Assembly (NCBI RefSeq): GCF_000315625.1
Contig: NW_005434612.1
Location: 205,038 to 269,037 of the forward strand
Direction of reading: 5' to 3'
DNA length: 64,000 nt
Source of the DNA: Guillardia theta CCMP2712
Taxonomy: Eukaryota > Cryptophyceae > Pyrenomonadales > Geminigeraceae
This document shows, in pieces, positions 11,320-22,735 of the stretch. The number at the start of each line of letters is the position of its first letter. Position 1 is the stretch's first letter. The notes under the pieces are model-generated. The model was not told where the DNA came from. It did no database searches and was given only the letters and a program-made list of their open reading frames with translations. Both the position numbers and the translations under genes were made by a program.

Positions 11320-11808
11320 GGGCGAGGAAGGAGGAGGGAAGGAGGATGAGGTAGAAGACATGGGAGGAGAAGGAAACAGGAGGGGTGACCTGTGGAACAG
11401 GAGGCAAATCAATTGACGCGGTATCGTGACCATCGGTCAGGTATCGTGATATGCTGACAATACAAGTATTTACAAACGGTCCTTGATATGAAAGGTTTCG
11501 TGTTGAGCGAAAACGAACACAGCTTGTACAACCAAAAATACTGTGTACCGAGTTTTATTATTATTATTGAGAATTTCTATGTTGAGCATCGAATCTTGGA
11601 GAAGAATTGACCTCCACAACTCGGAACTGACGTCAGGATCAGGTGCTGATCACTTTCACTGCTTCGCTGGGTAGATGATATTTTGGCTACTCTCTGACAG
11701 CAGCAGACTGTCTGTAGCATGCAGTGGAACATGCAACAGTGACTTGGCAAGGCTCTACGAACTCGAGTACATGTTATCAGTGACATTGATAAACTTGTCT
11801 GTATTGTA
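11320..11808. other. Spacer between RWP-RK copies
   Basis: Holds the Ser/Pro-coding upstream extension of copy 1 (to 11433), then AT-rich sequence with a short ATT run near 11558. It shows no similarity to the flank of the other copy that I could detect by eye. Confidence 0.5.
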
Positions 11809-12429
11809 TCAGCTTGACCTCGCTCCACCCTCTATCCCGATACAGCTGCTCACCCCATTGTAAATCTCCATGATCTGGTCCATCCTGTAGCATACTCCCC
11901 GCTCCTCTTCTACCTCCTTCTCATCCACCGGAAAGCCGCAGTACCATGCACACCATTCTTCCTCCGCTTCCCTCCTCCTCCTGATCTCCTCGTCCTCGGA
12001 CCCCGCACTCTCTTCCCCTGCGCTCTCCTCCTCCGAGAGCTCCTCTAGACGCATCCTGTCCTCAGCCTCGCATGCCGGCTTCTGATCGGCTGCCGTATTG
12101 CGCGAGGGCCCCCGCGTACCTCCTGCCCGGCGGCCTGATCTCCACTTGCTCACCCCAAGAGCCTTGCAGGCGTTCTTGAAAGCCGTCAGTGAGATCCCGA
12201 GCTTCTCCGCTGCCTCGGACTGCCGCAGGTGCAGGAGACGGACGATGTCCGGGTAAGTGAGGGGGACGGCATGGTTCTTGTCCGACGGAGATGAGGCAGA
12301 GGGTCTCCGTCTCCGGGGGAAGATGAGGTGGTGGCGGAGGAGGGAGGAGGGAGGAGGGGGGTAGGCAGGGGAGAGGGAGGGGTCTTGGGAGGACTGGACA
12401 AGGGAGGAAGGAGGCGGGGAGGGGAACAT
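11809..12429 (-). CDS. RWP-RK domain protein, tandem copy 2
   Basis: The second copy of the RWP-RK gene, offset from copy 1 by 1110 bases with no indel across about 560 bases. From the ATG at 12429 it encodes about 206 residues with the same Pro-rich start, RWP-RK core, acidic stretch and EEEWCAWYCGFPVDE block. Visible substitutions include His to Arg and Val to Ser in the acidic region, Met to Ile in SEDEE(M/I)RRR, and Glu to Lys near the C-terminus. The DNA-binding core is unchanged. The last 17 or so residues differ because the homology stops before the stop codon. The frame is open upstream of 12429 but has no ATG there that matches copy 1. Confidence 0.85.
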   Translation of the reverse strand: MFPSPPPSSLVQSSQDPSLSPAYPPPPSSLLRHHLIFPRRRRPSASSPSDKNHAVPLTYPDIVRLLHLRQSEAAEKLGISLTAFKNACKALGVSKWRSGRRAGGTRGPSRNTAADQKPACEAEDRMRLEELSEEESAGEESAGSEDEEIRRRREAEEEWCAWYCGFPVDEKEVEEERGVCYRMDQIMEIYNGVSSCIGIEGGARSS

Positions 12430-13171
12430 GGGTGGCAAAGGGGAAGCTGAGGATGGAGACCACTGGATGAAGTATGTATGAGGTATGGAACTTGCGCCTT
12501 CCTGTCGAAAGATATTCAGCACGTCATGGTGTAAAAATCCACACGGTACTTTCCGCCAAAGGATGTAATTTCACCTTCCATTGGGATGAAACGTTTCTCC
12601 TTGTTTGAAAAAGAGAGATTTCGTGGTATACATACCTGTAAGCCAGTACTGTTTTTGTTGTTGCGACGTGTGGGATATCCCAGAGCTCTTCAACTGCATC
12701 CCTTCGAGTGGTGGATGACAAATATAAAACTCAAATTCGGATCGAGCCGATCGCAGTCTCCGGACCATGGGAGTCAAAACTGCTTTATTTGCGTCGGTTC
12801 CATGTCACTCCAATGCTCCCGTCAAAACAATCATGGTTCCATTGTTTACTCAAAGTTAAGTTAAAATCAGTACGAGGACAATCAGGAGACTCCACTCAGT
12901 TACTTGAGAGCTCGGCCCGGAGTGCTCGGCCGGGCCGGGCCCTCACGCAGGACGCAAAGGCGATCTCCGACAATCGAGATCGCAGCGTTCTGATGGACCA
13001 CTGGTCGTATTGTGGTACCCACCCACGGGTACGAAAATAGACGATAAGTACCCACCATTTGACCTTTGTGTACCCTATGAACGCATGTTCTGAGGACTAC
13101 CCCAGTTACCCAAGAACCCCCTTCAGAAAGTCTTTCACCTTGGGGTTACGAATTGACTTCTCCCTGCTGCT
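12430..13171. other. Intergenic region with GC-rich and C-rich repeat pieces
   Basis: The left half is mixed sequence with no supported gene. At 12905-12955 there is a GC-rich block of CGGCC/GGCCC words, followed at 13010-13130 by a tract rich in GTACCCACC and CTACCCC. This is one of several places where the two repeat types are neighbours. Confidence 0.55.
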
Positions 13172-14412
13172 ATGGTGGCGGTAGAGGAGAAGTCACATGC
13201 TGACGAGGACGTTTCACCCACCTTCTCACTTGTCTTCTCTCACTCTCCTCCTCCACTGTCTCTGCCGTTTCATGGGATCTCTACTCCCTGTCAAAGGAGC
13301 TACCAGTACATCGCACTAGGGTATAGATGGACACCGAGCTCAAATGCAGAGTGCATGAGAAGGTAATCCTCGCTGTCATTAGTATGAATTTTTCATGTTT
13401 TGATTCGACAAGACTCTTGACCTGTTTGTTTGATAGCATGTTCTTCTGGCACAACGAGTCCTTGAATATTTGGTAAGTTTAAACTGCAACTTTAATATGC
13501 CCCACTCTATCCAATGTTGCAGATTATGCCGATGAGATTTATTTTTCATGTTGAGATGATCGAACTTCTTACTCTGACGATTCCATTCACAGGACACACG
13601 TCTTTGGAGCAATTCTTTTCACATTTCTCCTTATAGAGCTCTTTCTCCTACCCGGGGTTGTGGTGTTTCATTACCATTTGTCGGCTCAAGACGCAGTTGT
13701 GCTAGCCATTTATCTCTTTTCAGCCATTGTTTGCATGGTACTTAGCAGCATTTTCCATCTTTTCTCTAGCTCAGACGATGAGACGTACGAAAGAGTCTCG
13801 AAAGCTGACCAGAATGGAATCCTTGCGCTGATGTTGGGGTCAAATTTTCCCATGATCTACTATGGTTTTTACACATCCCTTCCTTTGCAAACATTCTATG
13901 CTGCTGGAAGTTTACTCATCATTCTATTTGCAAGGAGCAGGATCGTCAAGATCGAGTCAAGGGTGAGAACGACAACCAACAGCAAAGTTACAGACGTAGA
14001 CTGACCTCTGCTCCTCAGAACCGAAGACTGGTCTTTTTCTTGCTTGTATGCGGCTTTGGTTGGCTCCAATTGCTGCATGACCTCGCGAACAGAGGGGGGT
14101 TACAATCGGCTGCTTGCCTCAAGGCTGCTTCTTTGTGGATCAAGTCCTTCTGCGTCTACGGGCTGGGACTTTTCTTTTATTGTAGCAAAGTGCCAGAGAG
14201 AATTTTCCCGGGGAGGTTTGCGACGGTCGGTACGAGGTAGATCTAGATGTGTTGATTGCACTGTTCTGCTGTCCACTGACTCTGTGATGGGTGGCGGTAG
14301 TCATCAGCTGTGGCATGTCTTCGTCGTCTTTGGGGCCTTTGTCCACCTTCAATCCTGTATCGAATACGGGATCCTGGCTGGGGCGATAGTGGACCAAACG
14401 AGCAGGGCATAA
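13172..14412 (+). CDS. PAQR family (adiponectin receptor / haemolysin III type) membrane protein
   Basis: Seven-transmembrane proteins with a Zn site, with ceramidase-like or receptor roles. Five exons are readable: to 13362 (ending YQYIALGYRWTPSSNAECMR), 13437-13472 (FFWHNESLNIW), 13593-13962, 14019-14215 and 14301-14412. Phases agree at each junction. Family hallmarks are the GYR...C-x-R-S-x-FFWHNE-x-x-NIWTH block, the SSIFH motif with the first Zn-type His, a conserved Asp in SKADQNGILALMLGS, and SHQLWH followed by FVHL near the C-terminus, which supplies the other two His. Hydrophobic segments match a seven-pass protein. The N-terminal start at 13172 is the least certain part; upstream exons are possible. 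Confidence 0.88.
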
Positions 14413-14881
14413 CGTTTTGATCAGGTCGGCGCGTGCTATTGAGGAGAATGTGACTTGTACTTTAAGATTTTTTTTGTTTGCGAGTTGACAATCACGAAAG
14501 GGAAAGTGGATCATTTTACTGTAGAGTGGGCAAGGAGGACAGGTGGCTATCAATGAGAGAACACGAAGTGAGGTAGAAGGTTTTTTTGGCGTGGTTGCGT
14601 GTACTTTTATGAGTTTAATAGATCTTTGCATTTCAAATGTCAGTCTTTTTTCACATTGCATATCTTTATTGTCATCGTCAATAGTACATGTATGTATTTG
14701 ACCATCCGTCCCTCATCCAATCACAGTGTCTATTGGTCCCTACCTCCAACTTGTATATACAGACAGAAAATAAGTGCAAACAAACTGTGACTCTAATCAC
14801 TGTTTGAGTTCGCGGGTGACTATAAAAGAAGTAAACGGAATTGGTTTGAGTCATTTAAAGAATTAGTTTACAAGTGAAGTT
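14413..14881. other. Convergent intergenic spacer
   Basis: About 470 AT-rich bases between the 3' ends of the PAQR gene (plus) and the PH-like gene (minus). Contains T-runs near 14467 and 14580 but no supported gene; it should hold both 3' UTRs. Confidence 0.55.
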
Positions 14882-15772
14882 CTAAACAGAAGGAAGTCGT
14901 CTCTTGCACGACTCACGATAAATCTGTGCGCCTCTTCTCTTCATGATCTCCACCCATTCATCACGGATCGTCTCGTGCCTGCAGTAGAAGTGCAGACAAT
15001 CCGAACTTGGGGTCCTTTCGATGTTATCTTTGCAGAGAGATTTCAAGTGCTTCTCATCCGTTGTGATAACGAAGATGCAAGGAAATCCTTCGAAGACTCC
15101 AATGATAGTATCCTCCAACATGAAATTTCCCATCTCCAACATCTCTTTCCCTTTCGATCTCGTGAGGATCAGCCTTGATTTGTTCAACATCAACTCCAGC
15201 TTCATACCAGTTCTTGCTTGTAGGTTCTCCCTGAGCTCTAGCGTTCCACTCACAGACAATCTATTGTTGTCAAGGCTCAGTCTCGAGTTCTGGGGCCCGG
15301 CATTATGTGTTTGCGACTTGCGCACCGAATTATCAATTGGGAACTCACAATTATTATCCTTTAAGGAATCTGGGGCCTCCCGGCTCTTGCTCACACGAAT
15401 GCCCTCATCTGACCTTGCAGAACACGGCGAGATGGCAAGCTTGTCAGACATGAAGTCGCGAAATCTTGTAGGAGACGTTTCTGGGGAGGAATAGGAGAGA
15501 AATGCATCTTGGATGGCGTTTCTCAACATCACCTGATGGTGATTCGCAAACGAGTCTCTGTAGCAGGTGTTACTGAAATCCTCTGGAATCCCAAGGACGT
15601 TGTCGTTGGGCTTTTCGATCTCAAAGCATCCTTGAAGGTATAGCCTGCTCTCTTCGACACTTCTCCTGCGCCCGATGCTTGATTTCGTATGCCTTACAGA
15701 ACTGAGCAACGGAACAATCTGGGATTGCAGCTCTGGTTGTGTACTTCTAGGTGTTCGACTGACTTCCAGCAT
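14882..15772 (-). CDS. Protein with C-terminal PH-like domain
   Basis: A single open frame of 296 residues from the ATG at 15772. The first 170 residues are Ser/Arg-rich and look disordered. From about residue 180 the pattern is that of a PH fold: beta-strand segments (GMKLELMLNKSRLILTRSKG, then TIIGVFEGFPCIFVITTDEK) and a final helix with an invariant-type Trp (HETIRDEWVEIMKRRGAQIY). PH domains bind phosphoinositides or proteins at membranes. The assignment rests on the strand/helix pattern and the terminal Trp, not on a strong signature. No introns are needed. Confidence 0.5.
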   Translation of the reverse strand: MLEVSRTPRSTQPELQSQIVPLLSSVRHTKSSIGRRRSVEESRLYLQGCFEIEKPNDNVLGIPEDFSNTCYRDSFANHHQVMLRNAIQDAFLSYSSPETSPTRFRDFMSDKLAISPCSARSDEGIRVSKSREAPDSLKDNNCEFPIDNSVRKSQTHNAGPQNSRLSLDNNRLSVSGTLELRENLQARTGMKLELMLNKSRLILTRSKGKEMLEMGNFMLEDTIIGVFEGFPCIFVITTDEKHLKSLCKDNIERTPSSDCLHFYCRHETIRDEWVEIMKRRGAQIYRESCKRRLPSV

Positions 15773-16768
15773 GATAATGCAGCAGCAGTTAGAGACACCA
15801 CAGGTCGAAGACGGTGCAAGGGACTAGATGATGGGATCAAGATCAAGAGGGCGAGGCGGTGGAGGGGATAATGAGAATGAGGGAAGGCCAGGGGGAGGAG
15901 ATCGCAGCCAGGAACGTCGAGGTCTGCGCAGAGTCTGGCACCTTTCTAGGAGAAGCAAGCAAGGGGTTCGAAGTTTTATTAGGAGGGGTGATACATGAAT
16001 TGGTAGGGTCCAGAGTCTGATGTCAGGGTGCAAGTCGTTCAATGCAGTACCTTATTGAAGGTTAAAGAGGGGTCATATTGTGTACAGGTGGGTACTCTCG
16101 TCCACTTCGATGTTTAAGGGGGGTAGGGGTACTTTTGGTCTTTACTCCTTGAAGTCCGTGACCCACAAAGTAGGGTGGGGTACAAAATAGAGTCACGGCG
16201 ATTCCGGGTTTAGGGCAGAGGATAGGGGTCAACGTGGTAGAAAGAAGGGGTGATAGAAGGGGTCTCAAGGGTATCAGGGGTGGCAGGGGTGGCAGAGGTA
16301 GGAACAAAATGGCAATGACAGTCAATCGCGCTAAAATTACATGTAGCCTGGCGAACTTCCACGGGGTGGGGGTTATCGCAGGTACGTACATTTGAGTGAA
16401 ACGAAAAGGAAAGACAAGGGGTCGAAGGAAATTAGCCGATGTTGGTAGGTAGGGTGCTAAAAACTTGTCCTCGGCTCGTCACGGTTGCTGACTCTGTCTG
16501 GGGTGGGGTGAACAATCGAGGATGGTGGGGGTGGAGATGGTCCTTGCAAGAGAAAATTAGGTGCGCTGAGGGTCGGAGAGGTAGAAGGGGTACTCAAAAG
16601 GCTGCAGAAGGGGGTAGTCCATGAGGTTTGGCTTGCGGCTGGCAACTAGCTTGCAAAAAAACAAGATCAGGAACACAACGGACTGTAACGAGAAGTAACG
16701 GAGCGGTTGAAAGTCGGCCCGGTTTCGGGACGGTTGTAGAAGCCTCCAATGCTGGTTTTGTAGCAGGG
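15773..16768. other. Intergenic region with G-rich (reverse of C-rich) tracts
   Basis: About 1 kb without a supported gene. From about 16060 to 16620 the plus strand is rich in GGGGTA, GTAGGGG and GGGGT words, the complement of the ACCCCTACC tracts elsewhere. The region before 16060 is mixed and purine-rich. Confidence 0.55.
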
Positions 16769-19700
16769 ATGGCGGAAGGAGGCGAAGTAGCGGAGGAAGG
16801 GAAGGAGGAGGGCAAGAGCTTTGACCAGGACGAGCTGCTCTACGAATTCATACGGTGAGATGAAGTGAAACATGAAAGCTTTTGTTGTCGGGCGTGACTT
16901 GAACTTGAGCCCTTATGACATTTTCCCTTTCCACACTCTACTGTACAAAGGGGAATTGCTTGTATGAGAAAACATGATTTTGGCTGTTGGTTGTAGCAAA
17001 CATTTTGTTGAATTTCTTTGCTGATTCGATGACACAGTGACGACGGAGGGAAACCTGGCCATAGCCAAGTTTTGACTACCAAAGTTGTGTGCGAGATTCT
17101 TGCTCAACTGAACAGCAGCTGTCTCGTTTCTTATCTTTTGCAAGAGCTTATCAAGAACGGGATTACGCCGAAAGGTGATTGCGTACATGATCGTCGATTG
17201 GTCAGCGCTGCCTACAACAAGATGAAAGACGACCTCTCAGATATTCGAGGAGCAGACTCTTGCGCTTCACGGATTTTACGGGCAAGGAAACAGATGTTGA
17301 CGTATGTGCTGTACACAGATCTGATCTGTCCGAGAGATGAGCTGTCTTTTTCAAGCGATGTGAAGCCCCAGGACATCAAACTCATCCTCACCGAGAAGGC
17401 ATTGAGCTCCCTGGACATGTGGAATCGGGCTGCCGAGAACTTGATCCAGGGCCTCCCAGCTTCGAGCATGTGCGATACATTCTCCTTCCTGCGGGATCAA
17501 GCAGGGCAGTGTGTCCTCAGTGCGACGACTTACACCGTCCTGCTGCTAGAGTATCAAGTTCGACCCTTCGAGCCAAATTTCGTCAAGTCAGAGATCAACT
17601 CGATGTGCTCGGAGGCAGTTGCGCTTGCAACTCACCTGAAGCAGGAGAAGTTAGACGTTCTGATTGAGAGGAGCAACAAGCTCTTTTCCGGTGCTGCGAT
17701 TTGTGCTCGCGTGTTGAGGGACTCGATCATGTCCGTACAATCAAGCATGAAATCCTCAACGGCACTAGATTCTGAAGAACAGATACAGGAGGAGGCTCAA
17801 CGAGTCGCAGACATTTTGCATGCTGCCTCCTCAAATGTACTCTCATCAGCGAACTCAACCATACAGAAAGTCGATGGCTATCTGGATCGCGATTGCTCCA
17901 TCTCTCATGGAAGTTCATCCCAACATCATGTTCATCATTCCGATCCACACAGTCTGGAACACTCGGCGTTGAATTCTCAAATTTCACCTGACGTCAGTTC
18001 TTTGCAGCATGCCCGTGATGGAGAGGAGGTCATAGCAGAGAGTACTTTCCAAGACGATCATGACGCAGTTGTCATCCCGTCTGTGCAACAGCCAGCTCAG
18101 AACCAAGATGGTATGCAGCAAGACTCTGATCGTCCAGTGGGTAAAAGCGATGAAGTCATCGAGCCCTCGATTGCTGACAACACTCCTCACCGAAGATGGA
18201 ACGTCACTGTTGACGTCGCTCCTTTCAATCACACGAGGGAAGCTCAGAAATCTGCTGGCCATCCTTCAAACAAGAGTGTAGAGTGGAGGTTGAACGATGC
18301 TGGTCCACCGAAGCAGGTGCCCGTGCTGCACCCGATCTTTCTCAAATCAAGGAGCGGGAACAAAGCTCCTTACCAAGGTCGATATCAAGCCGGTATTGGG
18401 CTGAAGCAACAGATGCGAGGCATTGAAATTGATATCCACGTGTTAAGAAATCAGTTGAAGATGCTGGATAGAAAGCCCTTGCACATGATGAAGCTTTCGT
18501 CGCAGCAGGTGTTGTGTTGCCTTGTAGCCTTGTAGAGTCTTACCTATCGATCAAGCAGGAGGAAGTAGAATCCAAAGATCGCTTTCCACTGCTCCCTGTC
18601 GTGCATCGAGACAGTCTGCAAGATAATCGGCTTCGCGCAGCGACAGCGGGTGAGGAATGGAAGCCAAGCAAGTTGAAGAAGCTGTACTCTCTGTCCGAGT
18701 ACGGGAAGACACCCGTGTCGTCGCCCCTGACGTCAATGCGCCCTCTCTCGCCTTTCGCGGATGCGATGAAACAACCTCCGTCTCCCTACGGTCAGCCGCT
18801 GTCGCCCTTTCCCCGACCCTCTTCTCCTTTCGGGGAGGCGTTCTTGCCGAAAGGGTCGCCCAAGTTCGGGAAGGGAGGGAAAGGGAGAGAAATGGAGCTG
18901 AGGTCGTTTCTCCATAGCAGAGACCAGCATGGGAGGCTTATGAAAGATGGCTCTCTCCTGCTCGCTTCGTTTCTGGACGTCGCCAAGAAGGATATGGATC
19001 AGAGCGCGAACGACGCCGCTGTGAAGATTCAGAGCTACTGGCGCCGGGTGAAGCAGCGGATGTCGTTTCATGACTCGGTGAAGATGACGGTGTCTATCCG
19101 AGCAATTTCCAAGTTTCTGAGCATGAAGCAAAGTGAGATCAACCTGATCTTTCGACGGGTGAACGACGTCGAGCTCATCACTCAAAAACTCAACGACGAG
19201 ATGCAGCGAACTGCCGAGCGGGTGGCTGAGATGGACAGGCGAGAGCAGCTGGAGTGTGAGAAAGCAGACAAACAGGCTGAGCTGGAGCTTAAAGAGCTGG
19301 AGGAGGCAGAGCGAATAGCAAAGCAAGGAGCGTTGGAGGCAGAGGCTGCACAGTCGCGCATGGAGAGGGAGAGGGATGAGATGCTCGCATGGAAGGCCAA
19401 GGTGGATCGCTATCAGGCCTCATACGAGGCCACAAAGAACGAACTTCAGATCAAGGATGATGACGAGGAGTTTCTACGACAGAACCATCAGTTTGTTCAT
19501 CGAGAGAAGAAACAGTGGATGAACATCAAGAACCGATATGAGCGCGAGAAGGAGACGTTTGAAACCTCCTACCATGAGCTGATGCAGAAGCGCGAGGCGA
19601 ATGATCACGCAATGCTCAAGGCAGCGAGGGAGCGGGTGGAGTGGCAGGAGGCGCGGCAGGAAGCTCTCAGGGAGCGAGAGGAGATTCAGAAGTTCCACCG

Positions 19701-20559
19701 GCTGAGGTTCTTTGTGAACCCCAAGACTTCAGTCAAAGAAAGATTCCGTGCCATCGCTGGGATGTCGGTCGATTGCCCTCGCTATCTTCACGCTACTACC
19801 AAGAAGAGCGGGGAGGTCTCTTACAGCGGGATGCTCTACGCTGACAAAGACAACACCTTCTCCGGAGAGTTCACAGTGGTGAAGGCCATGCCAGACTCCG
19901 ACGTCGTCGAGGCGTTTGAGATGCACAAGAACGACAAGGAGCTGCTGACGGTCGCGGGCATGGGCAGGGCGCTAGGGAGGCTGGGAAGGAAGTTCGACCA
20001 GCACGAGTGCGAGAGGATGATGGGGCGCTTCTCTCAGTCACAGGCGGGGCTGGCGCTTGACAACTTCCGATGTCTCTGCGACCATTTCGTCGGGCTGGAG
20101 CTGCCGCACGGGCTCGGGGTGGAGAGGTTTGCCGACGGGAGCAAGTACGAGGGGGAGGTGTACGAGGACAAGCGCTCAGGGATCGGGATGTACAGCACGA
20201 GCGACAACTTCTGGTACCTGGGGGGCTGGCACCTCGGAGTTCGCCATGGGCGAGGGCTGGAGGGGAAGGTGACGAGTGGAGGGATCCTGGTGCCAGTAGC
20301 CTTGATCCATTGCCACAAGGGGAAGCGAACTAAAGTCGAGAGGTTCGACCCGAAGAAGCCTCACCACCGGACCACCATCCGCTCCATGTCGACCATCGTC
20401 GAGCTGGCGCGCAAGAGAGCGACGAAGGCGCAGCGGGAGGTGATACAGGAAGCTCACAGGTCAGAGCGCAGGAGGTGGGGCCACCAATACTCCAGCGAGT
20501 TCATCCAGAAGCTTGCGAGCTGCAGGACGGAGTACGAGAACTTCGTGTGGGAGATATGA
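16769..20559 (+). CDS. Large IQ-motif, coiled-coil, MORN-repeat protein
   Basis: An unrecognised multi-domain protein of about 1190 residues. Exon 1 (16769-16854) joins exon 2 at 17038 with matching phase. Residues about 30-270 are helical and start DDGGKPGHSQVLTTKVVCEI. A low-complexity Ser/His/Gln region follows. A frame change occurs near 18508-18538: a GT-AG intron of about 29 bases would restore the frame, but that is very short, so an assembly indel or other splicing is possible. Downstream come a Pro/Ser-rich stretch (about 18720-18850), an IQ motif AAVKIQSYWRRVKQRM (about 19015, calmodulin binding), a long Glu/Arg-rich coiled coil (19150-19700), an EF-hand-like helical region and one or two MORN repeats (KYEGEVYEDKRSGIGMYSTS, about 20142). 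Such combinations are common in flagellar and cytoskeletal proteins (inference). Confidence 0.7.
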
Positions 20560-20593
20560 GGAAAGAGGATGGGCTGGACGCGGCAGTTTGATC

Positions 20594-21330
20594 CTATGAT
20601 TGTATTTTGTTAGCACGGAGGAACGAAAGGAAATCATTCAACAAGAGCAGATTCCTTTCAAAGTTGATGATCTCATCTCCTGTACTCCTCCACTTCTTTC
20701 CCCGATGACTCGTCTGCCTCTGCTCTTCGAATTTCTCCGCGTTCACCTTGTCAAATAGCCATGGAAGGCCATGGACGGACTCCGCCTCCTCCTCGTCCTC
20801 GAACATTTTGTCGCCTCTGTTGCTCTCCTGCTTGATCCCGATGGCAACCACCAGACGTTCCAATGTCACCACGACAATCTGATCAGCAGGTTGTAACGAA
20901 GCAGAGTCCGTAAACTCCACGCGCTTCTTTGATACCCTCGAGCGCAGCCCGAGAAAGCATCCCACCCGATTGTTCTCCTCATCGTCCTCCTCCTCCTGTC
21001 CCTGACTGTTGGTCACCTCCTTCCTCCTCTTCTTCGTCCTGTTCAGTCGTTCGCTGTCCGTCTTCTTCACACTGAATCCGCTCACCAGCACGCGATTGTT
21101 CCCCTCCGCCAGAGTCTCCACGAGGCCTCGAAGAAGCGCGTCCGACGGCCCCTTCCTCGGGCCCAAGGGCTTCGCCACCTTTGCAGTTGAGTCCATGACG
21201 ACAAGATCGTCTTCCTGCATGTCCACCCAGACCTGTCAAGCACGTCATGACCAGAACAGAGAGAGAGAGGGAGAGAGGGAGAGAGAGAGGGAGAGGGAGA
21301 GAGAGAGAGGGAGAGAGAGAGAGGGAGAGG

Positions 21331-21361
<31 letters not shown>

Positions 21362-22425
21362 AGGGAGGGAGGGAGGGAGGGGAGGGAGGGGAGGGAGGGG
21401 AGGGGAGGGAGGGAGGAGGAGGNNNNNNNNNNNNNNNNNNNNNNNNNNNNNNNNNNNNNNNNNNNNNNNNNNNNNNNNNNNNNNNNNNNNNNNNNNNNNN
21501 NNNNNNNNNNNNNNNNNNNNNNAGGGAGAGAGATGATAGAAAGCTTACGTAATGTCCCTTGCACCAGGTTGGGATCTCAGTGTTTTTGGCAGGATGGGAG
21601 ATTCGCTTCCGTTTCACCTTGGGAAGAAACTGTAGCAGCGTCAGCAGGAGCAGGGGCAACCCTCCACCTCCTTCTCATTCCCTCCCCCCCCCTCACCATG
21701 CTGTAGCACGACGCCCGTGACCGGGACCCTCTAGTGGCAGATCTCCTTTCTGCCTCAAGGCTCGGTCTGACTGCGGAAGCAACCCCTACCGCCGTCAAGT
21801 CGCCCATTCCATGCGCATCCTCTGGGCCCCTTGACGACGGCGGCAGGTCCGCATCCATGTGACTAGGGGGGCAGGACGGCAGCTCCTGATCCGCTAGAGA
21901 TGCCCAACCCCAGCTCAGCGACTTCTTGTTGTGGTTCATGGATTCCATGAGCTGGGAGAGGAGGTCTTGTGCGTACTGCACCATCGACGACTTGACGATC
22001 TCCCCTGCCCCCTGAAGCTTGCCGGAGAGGAACCTTGACCCTGAAGGCAAGTGTCCTGGTAGGGACTCCTGTATGTGAAGGAAGACGACTTTCATGAGGT
22101 CCATCGCGGCCTTTTCCTGCATTTGCGCGTCCACAAACAAGGCAACGATCAAGTTGGTGAAGTCAGGATGACAATGAAAGAATATCTTCATGCTGTTCCC
22201 GAATCTGAGGAACTTCAGTGAGACTGGATCAGGGCTCTTGCTCCCTGCAGTCTCAGAAAGGCATGCGCCAGCGTTCAGCTGGAACGCAAAGATCAGGGCA
22301 GCTAGCTTGTGAGTATCGATGCTGTCGGATTCGGGTGAAGAAGGCAGACCGTAGGCATGAGAGAACTTCTTTGAGAACAGGGTCTTTCCTGTCTTCGAGC
22401 AAACCCCTATGATACCGTGTATCAT
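20594..22425 (-). CDS. Longin-like domain protein, interrupted by an assembly gap
   Basis: The 5' exon begins at the ATG at 22425 with MIHGIIGVCSKTGKTLFSKK, typical of the first strand of longin-type (SNARE/adaptor-like) domains. Segments SLKFLRFGNSMKIFFHCHPD and FTNLIVALFVDAQMQEKAAM fit the later strands and helix. A disordered Ser/Arg-rich region follows. The 100-N gap (21423-21522) and a GA-rich tract lie in an intron or between exons. The 3' exon, from about 21232 to the stop at 20594, begins VDMQEDDLVVMDSTAKVAKP and includes a basic patch (NRTKKRRKEVTNS) and GLPWLFDKVNAEKFEEQR. Joining the two parts into one gene is inferred from orientation and spacing. A trafficking role is plausible only from the fold. 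Confidence 0.5.
21257..21422. repeat. (GA)n / (GGGA)n tract ending at a gap
   Basis: An imperfect GAGA-rich tract becomes GGGA-rich and runs directly into the N block. The assembly probably broke because of this low-complexity sequence. Confidence 0.9.
21423..21522. other. Assembly gap (100 N)
   Basis: Exactly 100 N, the usual placeholder for a gap of unknown size. The true length and content are unknown. Confidence 0.98.
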
Positions 22426-22551
22426 CACTTGTTCATCCCTACGGGGCAAGGGGATTCATTCTGGTCCTTCACAAGCTGCCCTTCCTGTCCCTGACCTGTT
22501 CTTTCTTCTCATCTGTTCGTCTCATCCCTTTGCATCATCTTTCATATGATC

Positions 22552-22582
22552 TGCTCTGCTCTGCTCTGCTCTGCTCTGCTCT
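22552..22582. repeat. Short (CTGCT)n array
   Basis: About six CTGCT units in the spacer between the longin-like gene and the collagen-like gene. On the other strand the unit is AGCAG, the same pentamer as the long array at 30585-30915. Confidence 0.85.
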
Positions 22583-22735
22583 CCTATCTTGTCTTCGGGT
22601 CCGTGCTCTTCAGCGCCATTCTCACAAATCTGCAACTGACCGACTGTTGCAATTTCACAAGGAATGCAACGGCCGTTATAAAAATGGATGAGAGTAACGG
22701 TATGTAACGTTAATACAGTGAAGAGGCAGGCGGCA

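Larger units (their letters stand above)
10760..12430. repeat. Tandem duplication, units of about 560 bases 1110 bases apart
   Basis: Bases 10760-11320 align with 11870-12430 without gaps, with about nine mismatches by eye. The unit runs from the shared ATG almost to the stop codon. Flanks on both sides differ. Confidence 0.85.
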
